From the NCBI GenBank assembly GCA_013115125.1, contig JABANN010000216.1, forward strand, positions 1 to 52,299: a stretch of DNA of 52,299 nt, read 5' to 3'. The stretch comes from Perkinsus olseni. Taxonomy: Eukaryota > Perkinsozoa > Perkinsida. Positions 10,875 through 22,632 of the stretch are shown one piece after another. A program made the translations under genes and the position numbers. The notes under the pieces were generated by a model. That model was given only the letters and a program-made list of their open reading frames with translations, did not search any database and was not told the origin of the DNA. The first letter of the stretch is position 1. Each line of letters starts with the position of its first letter.

Positions 10875-12882
10875 CGGAGCGGTTGAAAAAGCTGAAATCG
10901 AAGGTACAAGCCGAAGATATGGTAGAGCATTTAACTACCAGTGCTCCTAACCTAAGAGCATCATCCTCTGCCCCTGAAGCTTCTCTTGAAATGACCTTTC
11001 TACTAGAAGAGGAATCAACGAGGGCCGAATCTCGCAATCGAGACAATAGTAACATGCGCACTTCTACTCAATGAGCTGAACTCATTATAGTGTGGCTATT
11101 CGAGACGAGGTTCGAAGAAAGATGAAACTCAAGACTCTCGGGTCGATAGAAGTTCATAGTAAGCTGATTTCGTAGCTGATCTCTTAGCTTAGCTGAGCTA
11201 CGCTAGGCCTCAGCTAGCCGTAGCTAGTGGGCAAAGTATGCTACAGGTCGACAAGGTTATTTTGGGAATAAAGATACTATCTTTGTCAAAGATTATTTGA
11301 GATTCATGGTTGGAGCAATAAGCTAGTTAGGTATAGACAATGTCCATTGGACATGCACTCGTAGGGTTTAACGGAGTTGGAAATACTCGGGGGGCTGATC
11401 AGCACGCGCACGAGTCGTGCGGCACGACCGGGTATGACTGCGGGCTTCGTTGAACGAAGTTCGTTCCCGAAACTAGGCTAGAAGCAGACAATGACAGGAT
11501 TTATTCTCTTCTCTCAGACGTGGGAGACCAGCGGGACGCAGCCTGCGTCATGCAGTTTAGTTCCAGTCTGTACCCGAATCTCCGATCTCAAGAAAAACTA
11601 GGATATTTGACCGCACTCTAATTCGTAGTTTGCGCCCGAGCTTGGAAAAGCCGCTTCACAGAGATCTTGGACCCGAAAATCAGAGCACTTTAATCGTACA
11701 GCACTGGCGAACAATACGGTCGCGTGCAGGATCTGGACGGCGCTTGTAACCCAGGTATAATCACGTGACACTCCGTACCTCTCGCTCATGTCTCCTCGGA
11801 CCTCTTTCTTTAGTATTTGTTGCCTCGGCCTGTGGGCATGAACTTTATTTTCAGCCTATGTTAACATACTCAGCGCGTTTCGAAAATCAACGGGCGTGCG
11901 CGTCATTCTTTAACGATGCTGAGTACTGATCTGGGTTGATAATGGTCTGTGCGATTGTCTCTGAGTATCCTTTCTGTCTCTGTGAGCGTTAGCTGCGTAG
12001 CTAGACGCTGTGTACGTCTGACAGACGTCTTATAATACTGACTACTCCGTCTCATACAGACGTCGACGACGTCACGTCGTCTGTGTAAGACTTATTGGCA
12101 AGCCAGTGGTGGCCTAGAGACTCTGGCTAATTATCGTTGCATCCCACTTAGGTATCTTCTGCCATTCGGATACGATTAGGTTTACACTGTGTACATCACT
12201 CGGATACTAGTAAGGATCATTGGTTATTGGTATAACAGCTGGATATTGTGTTGACTAGTATGGTTAGTATCCCGTTTCCAGTAACCATCAGTTACTGAAA
12301 ATGTACGTAACTCTGATCACTCGCAGATGAGACTCGAACGGTCATCAACTGAATGCGTGGCACGCATTGCGTGCTTCCGGTTACCAACACCTACCCTCCC
12401 ACGCCACGATGGAGGTGGTGTAAGAGTCAACGTTCGGCTGTGCGACTCGCCATCATCTCGCAGTACTGGCTTATAGACCTCCCCACAGCTTGCGGCCTTG
12501 TCGCGATACTGGACGGCTTCCATCGGGAATCCCGATTTTGGATCGACTCTGGCGCCAGGTTCACGGGTCGCCGGTTGCGATTTGATGTAGCCGTCTGCAC
12601 TGCCTACCCAAACTCCGTTATTGTAGGAAGGATACGGGTTCCCCAACTAATATGCCGAACAATATGCGGCGAGCTGGTCAGAATCTGACGGTCAGATTCT
12701 AGCCGTCAGATGAGTTCCCCGGGTGATAAAGCCAAGTGCCTTGTAGTGCACTGAATCGGCGCCGCTGACTCGGTAATGCTCCCGACAACACTTAGAACAC
12801 AAAATCTGCGGGGACGGTACTTTTTATTAGTTTAACATGCACATCCTCAATTCTGCTATGGGGTGGCTCGAGTTAGCTGCAT
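10875..12882. other. intergenic, palindrome-rich
   Basis: No gene is supported. It includes a region similar to 3530-3740 (at about 11365-11590), short repeated CTAG/AGCT runs near 11160-11240, overlapping ACGTCTG inverted repeats near 12014-12090, and the palindrome at 12680-12700. The opposing frames at 12317-12646 and 12353-12688 overlap and have no recognisable content. Confidence 0.45.
12680..12700. repeat. 10-bp-arm perfect palindrome, 1-nt centre
   Basis: Arms 12680-12689 (AGAATCTGAC) and 12691-12700 are perfect reverse complements around one G. Confidence 0.75.
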
Positions 12883-15800
12883 TCAGGAGGTATCCTCCTG
12901 CGCCTTCTGCTTTGCCTTCTTGCTCCTCCACTTCAATGCCTCGAGGAAAGCATCGGGGTTGTTATGTGGATCGAACTGCCAGATATGCTCTGGTTTCGCA
13001 TCCACTGCTGTGAAGCACTTCATCTTTTCTAGTCCGGGAGCGCCAAAGCAGCTGCCCACTCCTAGTAAACCGAACAAGACACGATTAACCGTCCGAGGTA
13101 GACGAGTTCCATTGGTAAGCAGCTCCACGCCAATAAGACCAACAATCGGGCGAGACATCCAGCGCAGTATCACCAGAAGCATGGACCATGCCAGACCAAA
13201 AGCTTTGGGGTAAACCAGGCCAATGAGAGTCAAAGCCGCGAGGATGGACATCAGCCTGGCTGACTTCGTGTAATCGCTCTCCCATTTCAAAATACGAGTG
13301 TACTCGGTAGTGACTCTGATCCACTTGGACATCTTCCGCTGGAGGAACCTCACACCTTCTTGAGCGTCCTTCGGGGCGAACTTGGAGCAGAAGAAGGCAA
13401 AGCCGAGTGCCTTGGACCCCTGGAACTCCGGCAAAGGATCGGCGTTCTCATCAACTTCCTCCTCATCAGTGGAATCTTCAGACTCAGTGGCAGACCAATC
13501 CTCGCATTCGTCGCCAAGGCCCACCACATGTGCCGTCCCTCGCCCAAGAGCGATACCGGTGTTGACGGCGCCCGCGCCAACTGCTGCAACCTGAAATTCC
13601 GGATGCCAGTGCGCTCGGGAGCAGGTCGTCTCACCGCTCCAGCCACACCTCCCACTGTACCCGTTACCAAGCCAGTGATTCCGAGGGCTGTACCTTGACA
13701 TGAGTAGACGATCTGGACTGACCAGGGACACAGGTACATACCCTTGATCAAACCCTTGGCACCTTCTTGCTGGAGGCCCCTCACAGGGCTGGCGAAAACA
13801 CCGGCAACACCCGAGGTGATTTTCCCACCGGCCTGAAGTAGATGGAGTTGAGATAATCAGAGCTCAGTGGTCTTCGGACCCTGGTGAAGCCGTGCACAGC
13901 GCCGGTGGCGAGGTTGCGATGCTTCCTGTTCTGCTTGAGGATGTTCTTCTGCTTCTTCCTATCCTTCAAAGCTGCAGGTTTGGTGAAGCCCGGCAGGGCG
14001 TAGAGATCGTCAAGGGCACCTAGGGCACTTCAAGTAAACAAGGCATGAGTTGGTGGTCCTTACGGCGGCTGGTGCTGATCTTCTTTCTCTCTGGAACTAT
14101 GGTAGGGAGACTCTGAAAAAGGTTATACTTTTACCCTACGCTAGCTGCCTCAACGGGCATAGCGCACCTCACTGAGGGCTTGGACCATCGCCGCCTGATC
14201 TCTGTCACCCTTATCCCCTGCCAGACACCCCAGCCGCCCTTTAGCCTTGGTACGATGATAAGTCCTAGGATGAGCGAGGGATCGGGGCGATAAGTTACTT
14301 CACGAGCGTACTTGGCTAGAATCCCGACTAACAGCAAGGCTATCATGCCGAATAGCCTGTCTCCTGGGAGCCATCGGCAGAGGGCCAGCCAGGACACCAT
14401 GGGGATGACGGACACCCTGGTGGTGGCGGGTTAGCATAGCGGTTGCATTCACAGTCCACAGCTACCTCAGATGAGTCGGGTCCCAGCTACCAACCTTTTT
14501 GAAGTCGAAGAAGACGCTGAGGGAAGGGAAAATGAACATTTCTCCTGGCATGCGATTGCAGGGCCATTGAAGGTTGCCGTAAGCAGACCAGTTGTCAAGA
14601 AGCTGCTCTGACTCACTCCCGTAAGCTCTTTTCCCAGAGTAGGTCCTTGATCCTCATGGCCGAGGAATACACATTGGCTGGGTTGTATCTGATGCGGCCA
14701 ATGAGCGGCATAGTGTCTCGGGAGTTGTACTTTGGGAGATGCCTCAACTTCTCAGGTGGCGTTGCGAAGTTAGCACATATTTGGTCTATCTTCGACAGAT
14801 AGTCAACCCGGATCGATAGTTTTATCCTCCCGCAGTAAAGACCATCTGAAGAGGCTCTGAAGGGCGGCCGCTGGAGAACACAATTCCCTCACCATAGTCC
14901 TCGCTAGGTTCTAAGTGGAACCACCCTTCAACGGTCTTCCCAGGGACCGCCTTTCGTATAGGAAAGAGCACCTGGCGACAATAGTCTTACACGTAGTCAA
15001 GCCGTGGTGGCTGCTGACCTCTCCCAGGACCTCGTCATCGCCCAACATATTGAGGGCCGACCGTCTAAGCATCACCCTCAGCCGCAGGACAGTGACCGGG
15101 TGATAAACGTGGAGGACGAAGGACTCGTTACAGATGTACTCTTCTACAGATTTTTTGTATCGCATTAATCGTGCTGTCCTGCCGGCTCTGAATTCTCATA
15201 TGCTGACGACCATCAAAGCTGTGGCGTTGGCTACCTCCGTTTCTTCCCTCCAGAGCAAGCCATGTGCAGCATCAAATAAGGCCGAACTCCACCGAGGATT
15301 CCTCGAGGAACTCCCTTCAATGAGAGGGCCTGATCACTCAAGCTTCCCTCCTGGCCGAGCCATCAGCTCGCGTACGTTAAGTGTTACAGCACCACAAGGG
15401 CCGTTCTCCTCGAAGACTGGTACCGACTTCTTTGGTCCAAGTACGGCAGTAAGCCTATGGAAATCTCTATCTCCTGGTTCGAGGCCGTCGAATGTGTTGT
15501 GGTAGTGATGAATATGGGTCAGCCATAGCCGCTTGCCGCCGACGTCCGGCGGAGGGCTCGCCGCATCTGCAGGGCGAAGTGCGTACTGCAGCGAGCTGGA
15601 CAGGATTGTGCGTCCTACTCAGCCTGGCTTTGAAGTTTTCTCGCGTGTCGACTTCCCACTGCCCGGTGGTCGGTTCTTCAGACTTGGGCTTGTCTATCCG
15701 TGGCAGTGCGTCCTCGACTGGTCGGTCTCCCTTTCGAGCTTTCTTCTTGCCGAATAGATGTCTCTTTTCAGCTTCATCGTCATTCTCATGCTTCCCTTTT

Positions 15801-16144
15801 CTGTCACCAAGCCAATTTTTAAGCTTCTTGGCGGTTCTGATGTCGCCTGCCAAGAGACTCTGACCTCTGTTGTGCACTACCCCTCACACACAACGCTTCA
15901 TGAGGACGCGTCAAGTGATTCCACCGCCATGAAACCATCGAGCAGCATCCACTATGTACGCAGCCATACGACCCTACCCTTACAACGAGCTCCCTAGGTG
16001 TGACGTGAAAACAGGAAAGGCTCTGGCGATTTCCGGACCCTCACCCGACGGTGGTAGCTCACCTTTGGCCACAGCTGATTCTACGACATCTACCTTAACC
16101 ACCTCTGGCAGGCGAGGCGACAACGGCGGAGGCTCGCTTGCCAT
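12883..16144 (-). CDS. C2-domain protein with VPS13-like segment and C-terminal membrane spans
   Basis: Multi-exon gene (at least 12 exons, introns about 40-100 nt) from an ATG at 16144 to a stop at 12883. The N-terminus is P- and charge-rich, with a K-rich stretch near 15,700-15,850. A C2 domain is assembled across about five exons (15.4-14.8 kb). It shows VTLNV..., then GGKKRRTARLMRYKKS, NESFVLHVYHP, LNMLGDDEVLGE and GRIKLSIRVDYL. Ca-binding aspartates are only partly kept (GDDE). Downstream lie a hydrophobic segment (LFGMIALLLVGILAKY, near 14,300) and a Gly/Ala-rich stretch with the VPS13-like pattern GVFASPVRGLQQEGAKGLIKG (13.8 kb), then an acidic linker. Two further hydrophobic spans (13.2 kb) are placed as in MCTP/PRT_C tails. 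Probably a lipid-binding membrane-contact protein. The domain calls are by eye. One splice (near 14.4 kb) is unresolved. Confidence 0.75.
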
Positions 16145-16156
16145 CCTATAAAAAGG

Positions 16157-16168
16157 GCGGAGCGAAGC
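16157..16168. repeat. GCGGAGCGAAGC dispersed 12-mer
   Basis: One of six exact copies in this window. The others are at 22590, 38968 (reverse), 45844, 46926 and 49474 (reverse). This copy sits just 5' of the C2-protein ATG. Its role is unknown. Confidence 0.7.
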
Positions 16169-16285
16169 GCCCCTAAGAACGCCGTCCAAGTGCATTGATG
16201 AACGCAACGCTACTACGACGGTGGAAAAATGATCGTAGGAGTACCGTTCTGTAGTGGTCGTAAGACGGAGCTGACGATGCGGCAA

Positions 16286-16830
16286 TCATACTCCCTGTAT
16301 GTTGAGGACTTCGATCTCAAAGTTCAGCGTTCCGTTAGGTGGGATGCCCCAAGCTGAAGAGGTTGATGCTACGGGGCTGAGAAGAGGTCGACTTACCAGG
16401 GAAACCACCGGCGCCGTAGCCCTCATTGGCAGGGATGCTCAACTGCCTTACTTCACCTAGGTGCATGCCCAGTACCTGTTGACGCTTTCCAAGGGCGGTA
16501 GTTGGAGGCTGCCCACTACTACCCCTTGGTCCCATCCAGTAATCACCTTACCGACGCCACTTTGATAGGTGAAGGGCTTCTGGCCTGACGATGGTCATCA
16601 CAGTCCGAGACTTGGCCGTTGAACGGCCTACTTACCGGCGTCTTTCGTGGACCAAAACTTCTTCCCGGTCTCCTGAACGCTGCCGGTGGCGTGGACTGTT
16701 ACCTGATGGACACCCCTTGTTAGCAGGGAGGCTGCTTGTGACGGTGTACAGTATTGCCCTTCTGGACCACTGCTCCGGAGCCAGCCTTGAGGATCTGGTA
16801 GGTCGTCCTGTATCCGGGGATGGGCTGCAT
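16286..16830 (-). CDS. FKBP-type peptidyl-prolyl cis-trans isomerase
   Basis: Five exons (16830-16750, 16702-16636, 16584-16523, 16475-16397, 16353-16286) join in frame to a 118-residue protein, the size of a single-domain FKBP12-like enzyme. FKBP hallmarks are clear: GWDQGVLGMHLGE, LSIPANEGYGAGGFP, and the end GIPPNGTLNFEIEVL. The enzyme isomerises X-Pro bonds. The usual active-site aromatic and aspartate positions are mostly filled (FTYQSG, GWDQG). There is no targeting signal in the part seen, so it is probably cytosolic. The FKBP motif ATTTCGTGGCGCG lies in the leader just 5' of the ATG. It precedes the C2 gene on the same strand by 142 bases. Confidence 0.93.
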
Positions 16831-17547
16831 GATGGTTCAGCGGGCAATACTGGTGAGGCAATAGAAGTTGAGACGACAGGACCTCGCGCCACGAAATCCA
16901 TTGCAAACCGGCCGTGTGACTGCCCTCCGAGCTTTTCGAGTTGAAGTTAACCGTCGATAGCATTCAGGAGAGACAGAGCAGCAGGATGTTGATCACAGTC
17001 ATGAGGTAATCGATTACCACGGCGTGCGCGACTGTCACGATGTAGTGTTGACTGTAGTGGTGGTGGTATATGTGTGATGATACTCTTACCATCCCCGCCG
17101 ACCAGGGGTACGAGGCTTTACCCATGCATTGAAGAAGAGGAAGATGCCGAAGAGGAGGATGCCGAAGGGGGTGGTGATGCGAAAGCAGCGACGGTTGGGT
17201 GGCCGTAGTGGTGGTTGGGTCAGTTCAGGCAGCAGCCGCGGCAGGGCAGATGGTAGCGTCTTTGGTGGATTGCTTGGGGCAACTCGACCTCTACCCGAAA
17301 GATCCTTTACCGATGATAAGTACGCAGCCTGCCGAGGTGGTACATGCTGGGGTTACACGGGTTAAAAAGATACGCTCAGGTTCCACCGAAGGGTCTGTCG
17401 AGGTCTGCGTCGACCTCGGCTATGCTAGGCGTGGGCCGAAGGGAGGCGGCTGCGGCAGGGAGGCCGGTGAGGACTGTGGCTGGTGGGAGGGAGGAGGGGG
17501 CCCTGCCGAGCGTGCAGGCTGTCAAGGGATTGCATAAATCGGTAATA

Positions 17548-17563
17548 GGGAATTGAACCTGGG
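17548..17563. repeat. tRNA T-arm-like segment
   Basis: On the minus strand this reads CCCAGGTTCAATTCCC, which matches a tRNA B-box (GGTTCRANTCC). No complete tRNA surrounds it. It lies in a non-coding part of the plus-strand gene area and resembles the copy at 39921-39935. Confidence 0.5.
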
Positions 17564-17812
17564 TTGTTTGTTAGAAGGATTGACGGCCACGGCGCAGGTC
17601 CAGTTCGCCACTTTACCGCACACACTTTGGCCGGTTGTGGTGGAGTCCTCACGACCGTCGTGCGGAGCGATGACCCCTTCCCCTCCACCAGCCACCAGCG
17701 ATGCTCGGCCGAGTAGACCCGGTATCGAAGACGACGATTCCACACCAGTAACACTAGGCTGCCCACTGTGCGACATGAAGGTCGTCAATGAAGAGGAGGA
17801 GGACACCACAGC

Positions 17813-19691
17813 TTGGAGTCGCCCACCCCGCTGCTCTCCTGCTTGTCATCAGACACTCAGGCCGGGTCTATCATCACATACAACATCACCACCGCAGCGG
17901 CCTCCTTCGAGTCACTCTGCCCGGCAACCCCACAAGTATCTTGTACACTTGCCATCGACATGAGTGTACCTGCTCGGGTGTCTTTTCGCACGATATTCGA
18001 CGGTCTTTCAGGCTGGACCCTCCCTGCCAAGCCGCGGTCTCGGCGTGACAGTCGGGTCGGGCCGAAGACCCCAGAAGGCTTGGTCGAGTCGTCGAGAGGG
18101 GAGGAGAGGCCTAACAGGGGTCGCCACTTCCACTGTCCTGTCTGTGGGGTACTGTGCGTGGCTGACCAAAGCGGGGAGGGGGTCAAGATGCATCTGCTGG
18201 GGTGTAGGATGGCTCCTAGGCGGAAGATGGGCCCCTCGATGATCAGCGTAAGGCGTGTGAATTTCGTGGCGCGTGACGCTGTCGGTAAGCCGACTGTTGC
18301 GTCAGATTGAGAAGGTTGCGGAGATAGCAGTAGCGGATAGTGACAGTTACACGGTGGATGGCATTCGACCATTAAATGCCGGGGCCGAGGATCGAACCCG
18401 GGACCATGGCTTGAGGTTCCACAGTACTTCCTCAGTTAGCTACCGCTGCACTGGTCATCGCTGCGACCTCAGACGAGGTGGCGACTCGTTCCTTCCCTCG
18501 AGTGCTCTCCTTCATAGAGCAGCTGGGCTCCCCGGGCGTGGCCCACCGGCCCCCTCGGAAGAAGTACCGCCTTCCGTCGCCCTGCCCGCCATCCACCATC
18601 AGGTACCGTAAGTTGTACGACTTAACACCACTTGATGACACCTGCTTGGACGACTACATCGACGCTTTGTGTGTCAACGCATTCGAAAACCGCGGCCTAG
18701 ATTTGACCGGTGCAAAGTACACCATTGTGGGTAGGGTGCCACGCGCCGGGCCCTCTAGACCCTGTCGGGGTGCCGGTGGCAGGCTCGGGAGTGCCTCCGG
18801 TGGTGTTTGGTATTATCCGTGGGATTGGTGGCGATTTGTACGGTATCAACTACATAGAAGCGGAGCAATGGCGAGAGGTCACCCACGTCCTGGTCGGGCC
18901 GATGGTCCATGTGAGTGGCGGGTGCGTTCTATGAGAAGTCGGTCGTATTCGGGTAGGTTGGGAGTTTGAGGAACTTTTGCCATACTGTAAGACGACTCGC
19001 CTTGGCTGATAAGCTCCTCTGGGTGGACTGTAGGGACTTGCTGACGCCGGCGACGGAAGGTGAGGTGCTTTTTGTGGGGGTTGGTATCTTAGGTTGAAGC
19101 TAGGTAGTGTCGGAGGATGGACAATCACCTCAGTCATGTCTGCCTTGACCTGTAGCAAGAGGACACTTGGTAGTGGTAGCGTGTTGGTTGAGGGAGGGAT
19201 GACGCCCTGTAGGCTCCGCCGGGAAGGCGTCCAAGCGGGTGAAGGGCTCTCCCACCCCGTCTCCGGTCACCTCCCCCGACACAAAACCTGTCTCCCTACC
19301 CGCCATGGCCTCCGGTCCTCCTACTCAGAAGACCGTGGATAAGCCTTTACGGTTATGTGCTGTCACCTCCAAGTCCTTCACGCCGGCGCCACGAGTGGTC
19401 CTGGGTCATCACAGCGATGCCTTCGCTACTACCAATGACCTCTCTCCGGGTCGATTGAGGGAAGAGGGTCATGGGAGGGCTACTGGCACGTACTCGACTG
19501 TCGATTACTCCCCGACTTACCGGGGCCTCGCGCCCTCATCCGAGTATGATGTCCCATTGATACCGGGAGTCACTGTCACGCCAGGCAAACATCGTGAGAG
19601 GAGGCGGAGGAGGGGGGCTGTACGGGGGTGGTATGACCACGGACTTTTCGGTGGATTTTTGGTATCAGGTTCGACCAGGCCCGGGTGTTGA
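17813..19691 (+). CDS. multi-exon protein with a UBZ/C2HC-type zinc finger
   Basis: Assembled by eye. An exon ending near 18249 holds HFHCPVCG, then 14 residues, then MHLLGC, a C-x2-C...H-x3-C finger like UBZ4/C2HC domains. A 58-nt intron carrying the AATTTCGTGGCGCG motif follows, then a short exon (IEKVAEIAVADSD). An intron with a tRNA-like fragment (18380-18460) comes next, and then an exon reading EVATRSFPRVLSFIEQLGS (from about 18473) and continuing to about 18720. Further Ser/Pro-rich coding sequence lies at 19239-19600 and carries an R-rich patch. A second CPLC pair upstream (about 17760) may belong to a 5' exon, and coding could begin as early as 17129. The function is unknown. If the finger is UBZ-like, ubiquitin binding is possible. 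The last exons are not resolved. Confidence 0.5.
18380..18460 (-). repeat. tRNA-derived fragment inside an intron
   Basis: On the minus strand an A-box-like run (AGTGCAGCGGTAGC) is followed about 45 bases later by GGTCCCGGGTTCGATCC, a good B-box with a pairable T stem. Acceptor ends do not pair, so this is a relic or SINE head, not a working tRNA. It lies antisense in an intron of the zinc-finger gene. Confidence 0.6.
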
Positions 19692-19966
19692 TGATACCGA
19701 AGTTACTCCGGCGCCTAGAAGGTCGACGCGTCTGTCTCGCAGTGCCCCGCCGAAGGATTCGCTTCTGTCCTCTGGTTGATGATGAGCTCGTCCACCCTAG
19801 TGAGAAGTTGTCTCGCTTAGAATTGAATCCCATGCATGGTCTAATCAGAAATGAAGGTTTCCCTCAGCATCGCTGTTGCTCGTTGTGGTGGAGCGCGGGC
19901 TTTTTACACTTTTTCCATCAGTTTCTTCTTCAACCCTTTCACGTCTACTTCTACTTCTCCTCCACT

Positions 19967-22299
19967 ATGGCTGACGGTTGGCCCGCAAGTTCAGTGTTCA
20001 ACTCCCGAGCACCCGGCTATGCCTTCGACGACATCATCCTCCTGCCGGGACACATCTCCTTCGGCGTCGAGACTGTAGAGCTAGCTGGTCGCATTTCGAA
20101 GGACATCACAGTGAGTCTTTCGTAATTTCGTGGCGCGTGACGATGCCTTCCTTGCCCCTTCAGCTGCGAACGCCCATCATCAGCAGCCCTATGGACACTG
20201 TGACCGAAGCGAAGATGGCGATCGCCATGGCCCTTCTCGGGTGAGGTGTCGCTGCGCGGACGCTTTTCGGATGATGTTACTTTGCAGGGGTATGGGCGTC
20301 ATCCATGGTAATATGACCACGGACGCTCAAGTGCAGGAGATCCTCAAGGTAGGTCAACCTCTTTTGTGACATGCATGAGTCGACCTTGGATACCATCAGG
20401 TCAAGCGTTACGAGAACGGCTTCATTATGGACCCCTATGTGCTCGGTCCGAATAATACTGTCGCCGACGTCGATGAGATCAGGAGGGTAATTTCGTGGCG
20501 CAGTGACGAATTTCATCTTCCTGTGGTGTAGGTCGAGGGGTTCTCCTCCGTGCCCATCACCCAGAGCAGCCGTATGGGAGGCAAGCTGCTGGGCATAGTC
20601 ACCAGCCGGGACATTGACTTCATCGACGATCGCACTACCCTTCTCAAGAACGTCATGACTCCGGCTAAGGACTTGGTGAGTATCTTTTTATTTGTGCAGT
20701 GCCAGAGTCGACCTCGTTGCGAGACAGCTTGGTCTGTTTGTTATTTTTTGAGGGATGGAATCCTTGATCGTCGATGATGCTGTTCAGGTTGTCGGCACCG
20801 AGCCCATCTCCCTTAACGAGGCGAACGACAAACTTCAGGATGCCAAGGTGGGCAAGCTGCCCATCATCAACGGCGACTGGGAGCTGGTGGCTCTGATCTC
20901 GAGGGAGGATCTCAAGAAGAATAAGTAATTTCGTGGCGCGCGGTCATGAGTTTAGAAGGAGGATTCTCATTAGGGACTACCCCAATGCGTCCAAGGATAA
21001 GAACAAGCAGTTGATTTGCGGCGCGGCTGTGCCGGTGAGCTTCCCTGCGACCTCGTACCATCTCTTGCACAACTCTCTTCAGATTCTTCCTGACATGGAG
21101 CTCCCTGCCCTCGAGGAGAGGTGCCGGCTGCTGGTCGAGGCTGGTGTTGATCTGCTGGTCCTCGATTCGCCTGATGGGGACTCGTCCGTCCAAGTGGAGT
21201 TAGTGAAGCGTCTTAAGGCTAAGTAGGGCACCTTTGTGCATGCGTGCAAGTCTCGTACCACTCCTTTCCCTACAGACATGATAATGTTAACATTATGGCG
21301 GGAAATGTGGTATCAGTAAGACAAGCCAAGAGCCTCATTGATGCTGGTAGTACACAGCCTCACCATCCATTCCTCTGGGCAGCCCCCCTTCCCCCTTCAT
21401 TCAGGAGCTGATTCCCTTAGAGTTGGTATGGGCTCCTCCTCGGTCGGTATTGGAGCTAGCATTACGGCTGTCGGCCGTGCCCAGGCCAGCGCCGTCTACC
21501 GCGTCGGCAAGTTCGCCCGGGAATATGCTAACGTGAGGATGGGAGGCCTCCGCCGCTGGTCGCTGCTTCAGGGGTGGTATCTTAGGTGCCTGTCGTGGCC
21601 GACGGTGGTATCCAGAACTCGGGTCACATTATGAAGGCTCTCTGCCTGGGGGCCAGCGCGGCTATGATGGGCAGTGGTTTGGCTGGTACTGATGAGGCGC
21701 CAGGTGAGTGGAAGGTGGAGTGCACGCATGCGCATGCGTGCAATTTTCATACTAACTTTTCGGTGACTCGTCGTGCAGGTGACTACTATTATTCTGATGG
21801 GGTCCGCGTGAAAACCTATAGAGGAATGCACTCCTTCAATGCTGTCCGCGAGTGCTTCACGAACGCTGGCAAGGACACTAGCCGACTCGACAGACCTTTC
21901 GCCGCTCAAGGTAATGGTATCTGGTTCGATTCCCACGGGCGTCATTTTTCCGCCTCTAGGCGTACAAGCAGCAGTTGTTGACAAGGGCTCAGTGAACTCT
22001 CTTGTGCCCTACCTCGTCCAAGGCTGCAGGCATGGGTTCCAGGACCTCGGCGTCCAGTCGGTCACCCAGCTACATCACCAACTCGACGATGGTAATGATA
22101 ACAACGTTTGGGGTCGCCGCGCGATGCCCCATAGAATCTCGCCTGGTTGTCGCCCTTCGCAATGCCACCTTGCCTAGGTACTCTCCGCATGGAAGTCCGG
22201 TCTGGCTCAGCTATCAAGGAGGGAGGGGTCCATGACTTGGTCCGACTGCCCGGAGCTGGGGCTGGTGGTGGGATGGGCCGTGGACAGGGCAGGAACTGA
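19967..22299 (+). CDS. IMP dehydrogenase-like protein lacking the catalytic cysteine
   Basis: Fourteen exons (19967-20110, 20164-20240, 20288-20348, 20400-20486, 20532-20675, 20788-20924, 20974-21034, 21083-21222, 21276-21346, 21405-21532, 21586-21703, 21779-21910, 21960-22091, 22178-22299) join in frame to 517 residues, the normal IMPDH length. It has the IMPDH start ([12 protein letters not shown]), two CBS repeats ([18 protein letters not shown]), the barrel motifs ([48 protein letters not shown]) and the KEGGVHDL end of the K+ site. IMPDH makes XMP from IMP with NAD+. The loop expected to read GSxCxT reads [10 protein letters not shown], so the nucleophilic Cys (about residue 322) is Gly. 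The flap Arg-Tyr pair appears to be Arg-Leu. A non-catalytic or altered enzyme is likely. Introns 1, 4 and 6 carry AATTTCGTGGCGC. Confidence 0.93.
20124..20142 (+). repeat. AATTTCGTGGCGCG intronic motif
   Basis: Reads AATTTCGTGGCGCGTGACG, in IMPDH-like intron 1. Close copies lie at 18260, 20489, 20927 and 37281, with reverse-oriented copies at 16885, 23204 and 44633. In introns 4 and 6 of the same gene the motif abuts the donor (GTAATTTCGTGG). Confidence 0.85.
21923..21940 (+). repeat. tRNA T-arm-like segment in IMPDH-like intron
   Basis: GGTTCGATTCCCACGGGC lies in intron 12 of the IMPDH-like gene. It matches 44513-44530 (PEX2 intron) in 17 of 18 bases. No 5' tRNA half is present. Confidence 0.7.
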
Positions 22300-22632
22300 G
22301 TAACACTACTGCTGCTCCAACGTAACACCAAGACTGCCTACTAAAGGTCTCCAGTCGAACGATCATCGTAAACAAAGTCTCTAGACTCGACAGTTTTCCA
22401 CTTGAGTATTTATCAATAGCCAGGGGAGGGTGGACGATAGTCATCCGTGCAACGCGCAGTTCTTAGCGACTTTGGCATGCCTCGCGGCTTGGGGACGACA
22501 ACACTTTCGCGGCATGCTAGTGGGACAGGAGGACCAGGCAGCCGTGCCGGTGTACGGGCGGGGAATGGCGACTCTGACGGTACTTGACAGCGGAGCGAAG
22601 CGATTTTCGAGTCATCGTTTTGTGCCTTAGGT

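Noticed and set aside
12317-12688. opposing 109- and 111-codon frames, and a tRNA-like GTTCGAGTCTC on minus
   Set aside because: Neither frame has a motif. The tRNA-like arm cannot form a standard 5-bp T stem with a 7-nt loop.
13360-13698. 112-codon plus-strand frame
   Set aside because: Antisense to well-supported C2-gene exons.
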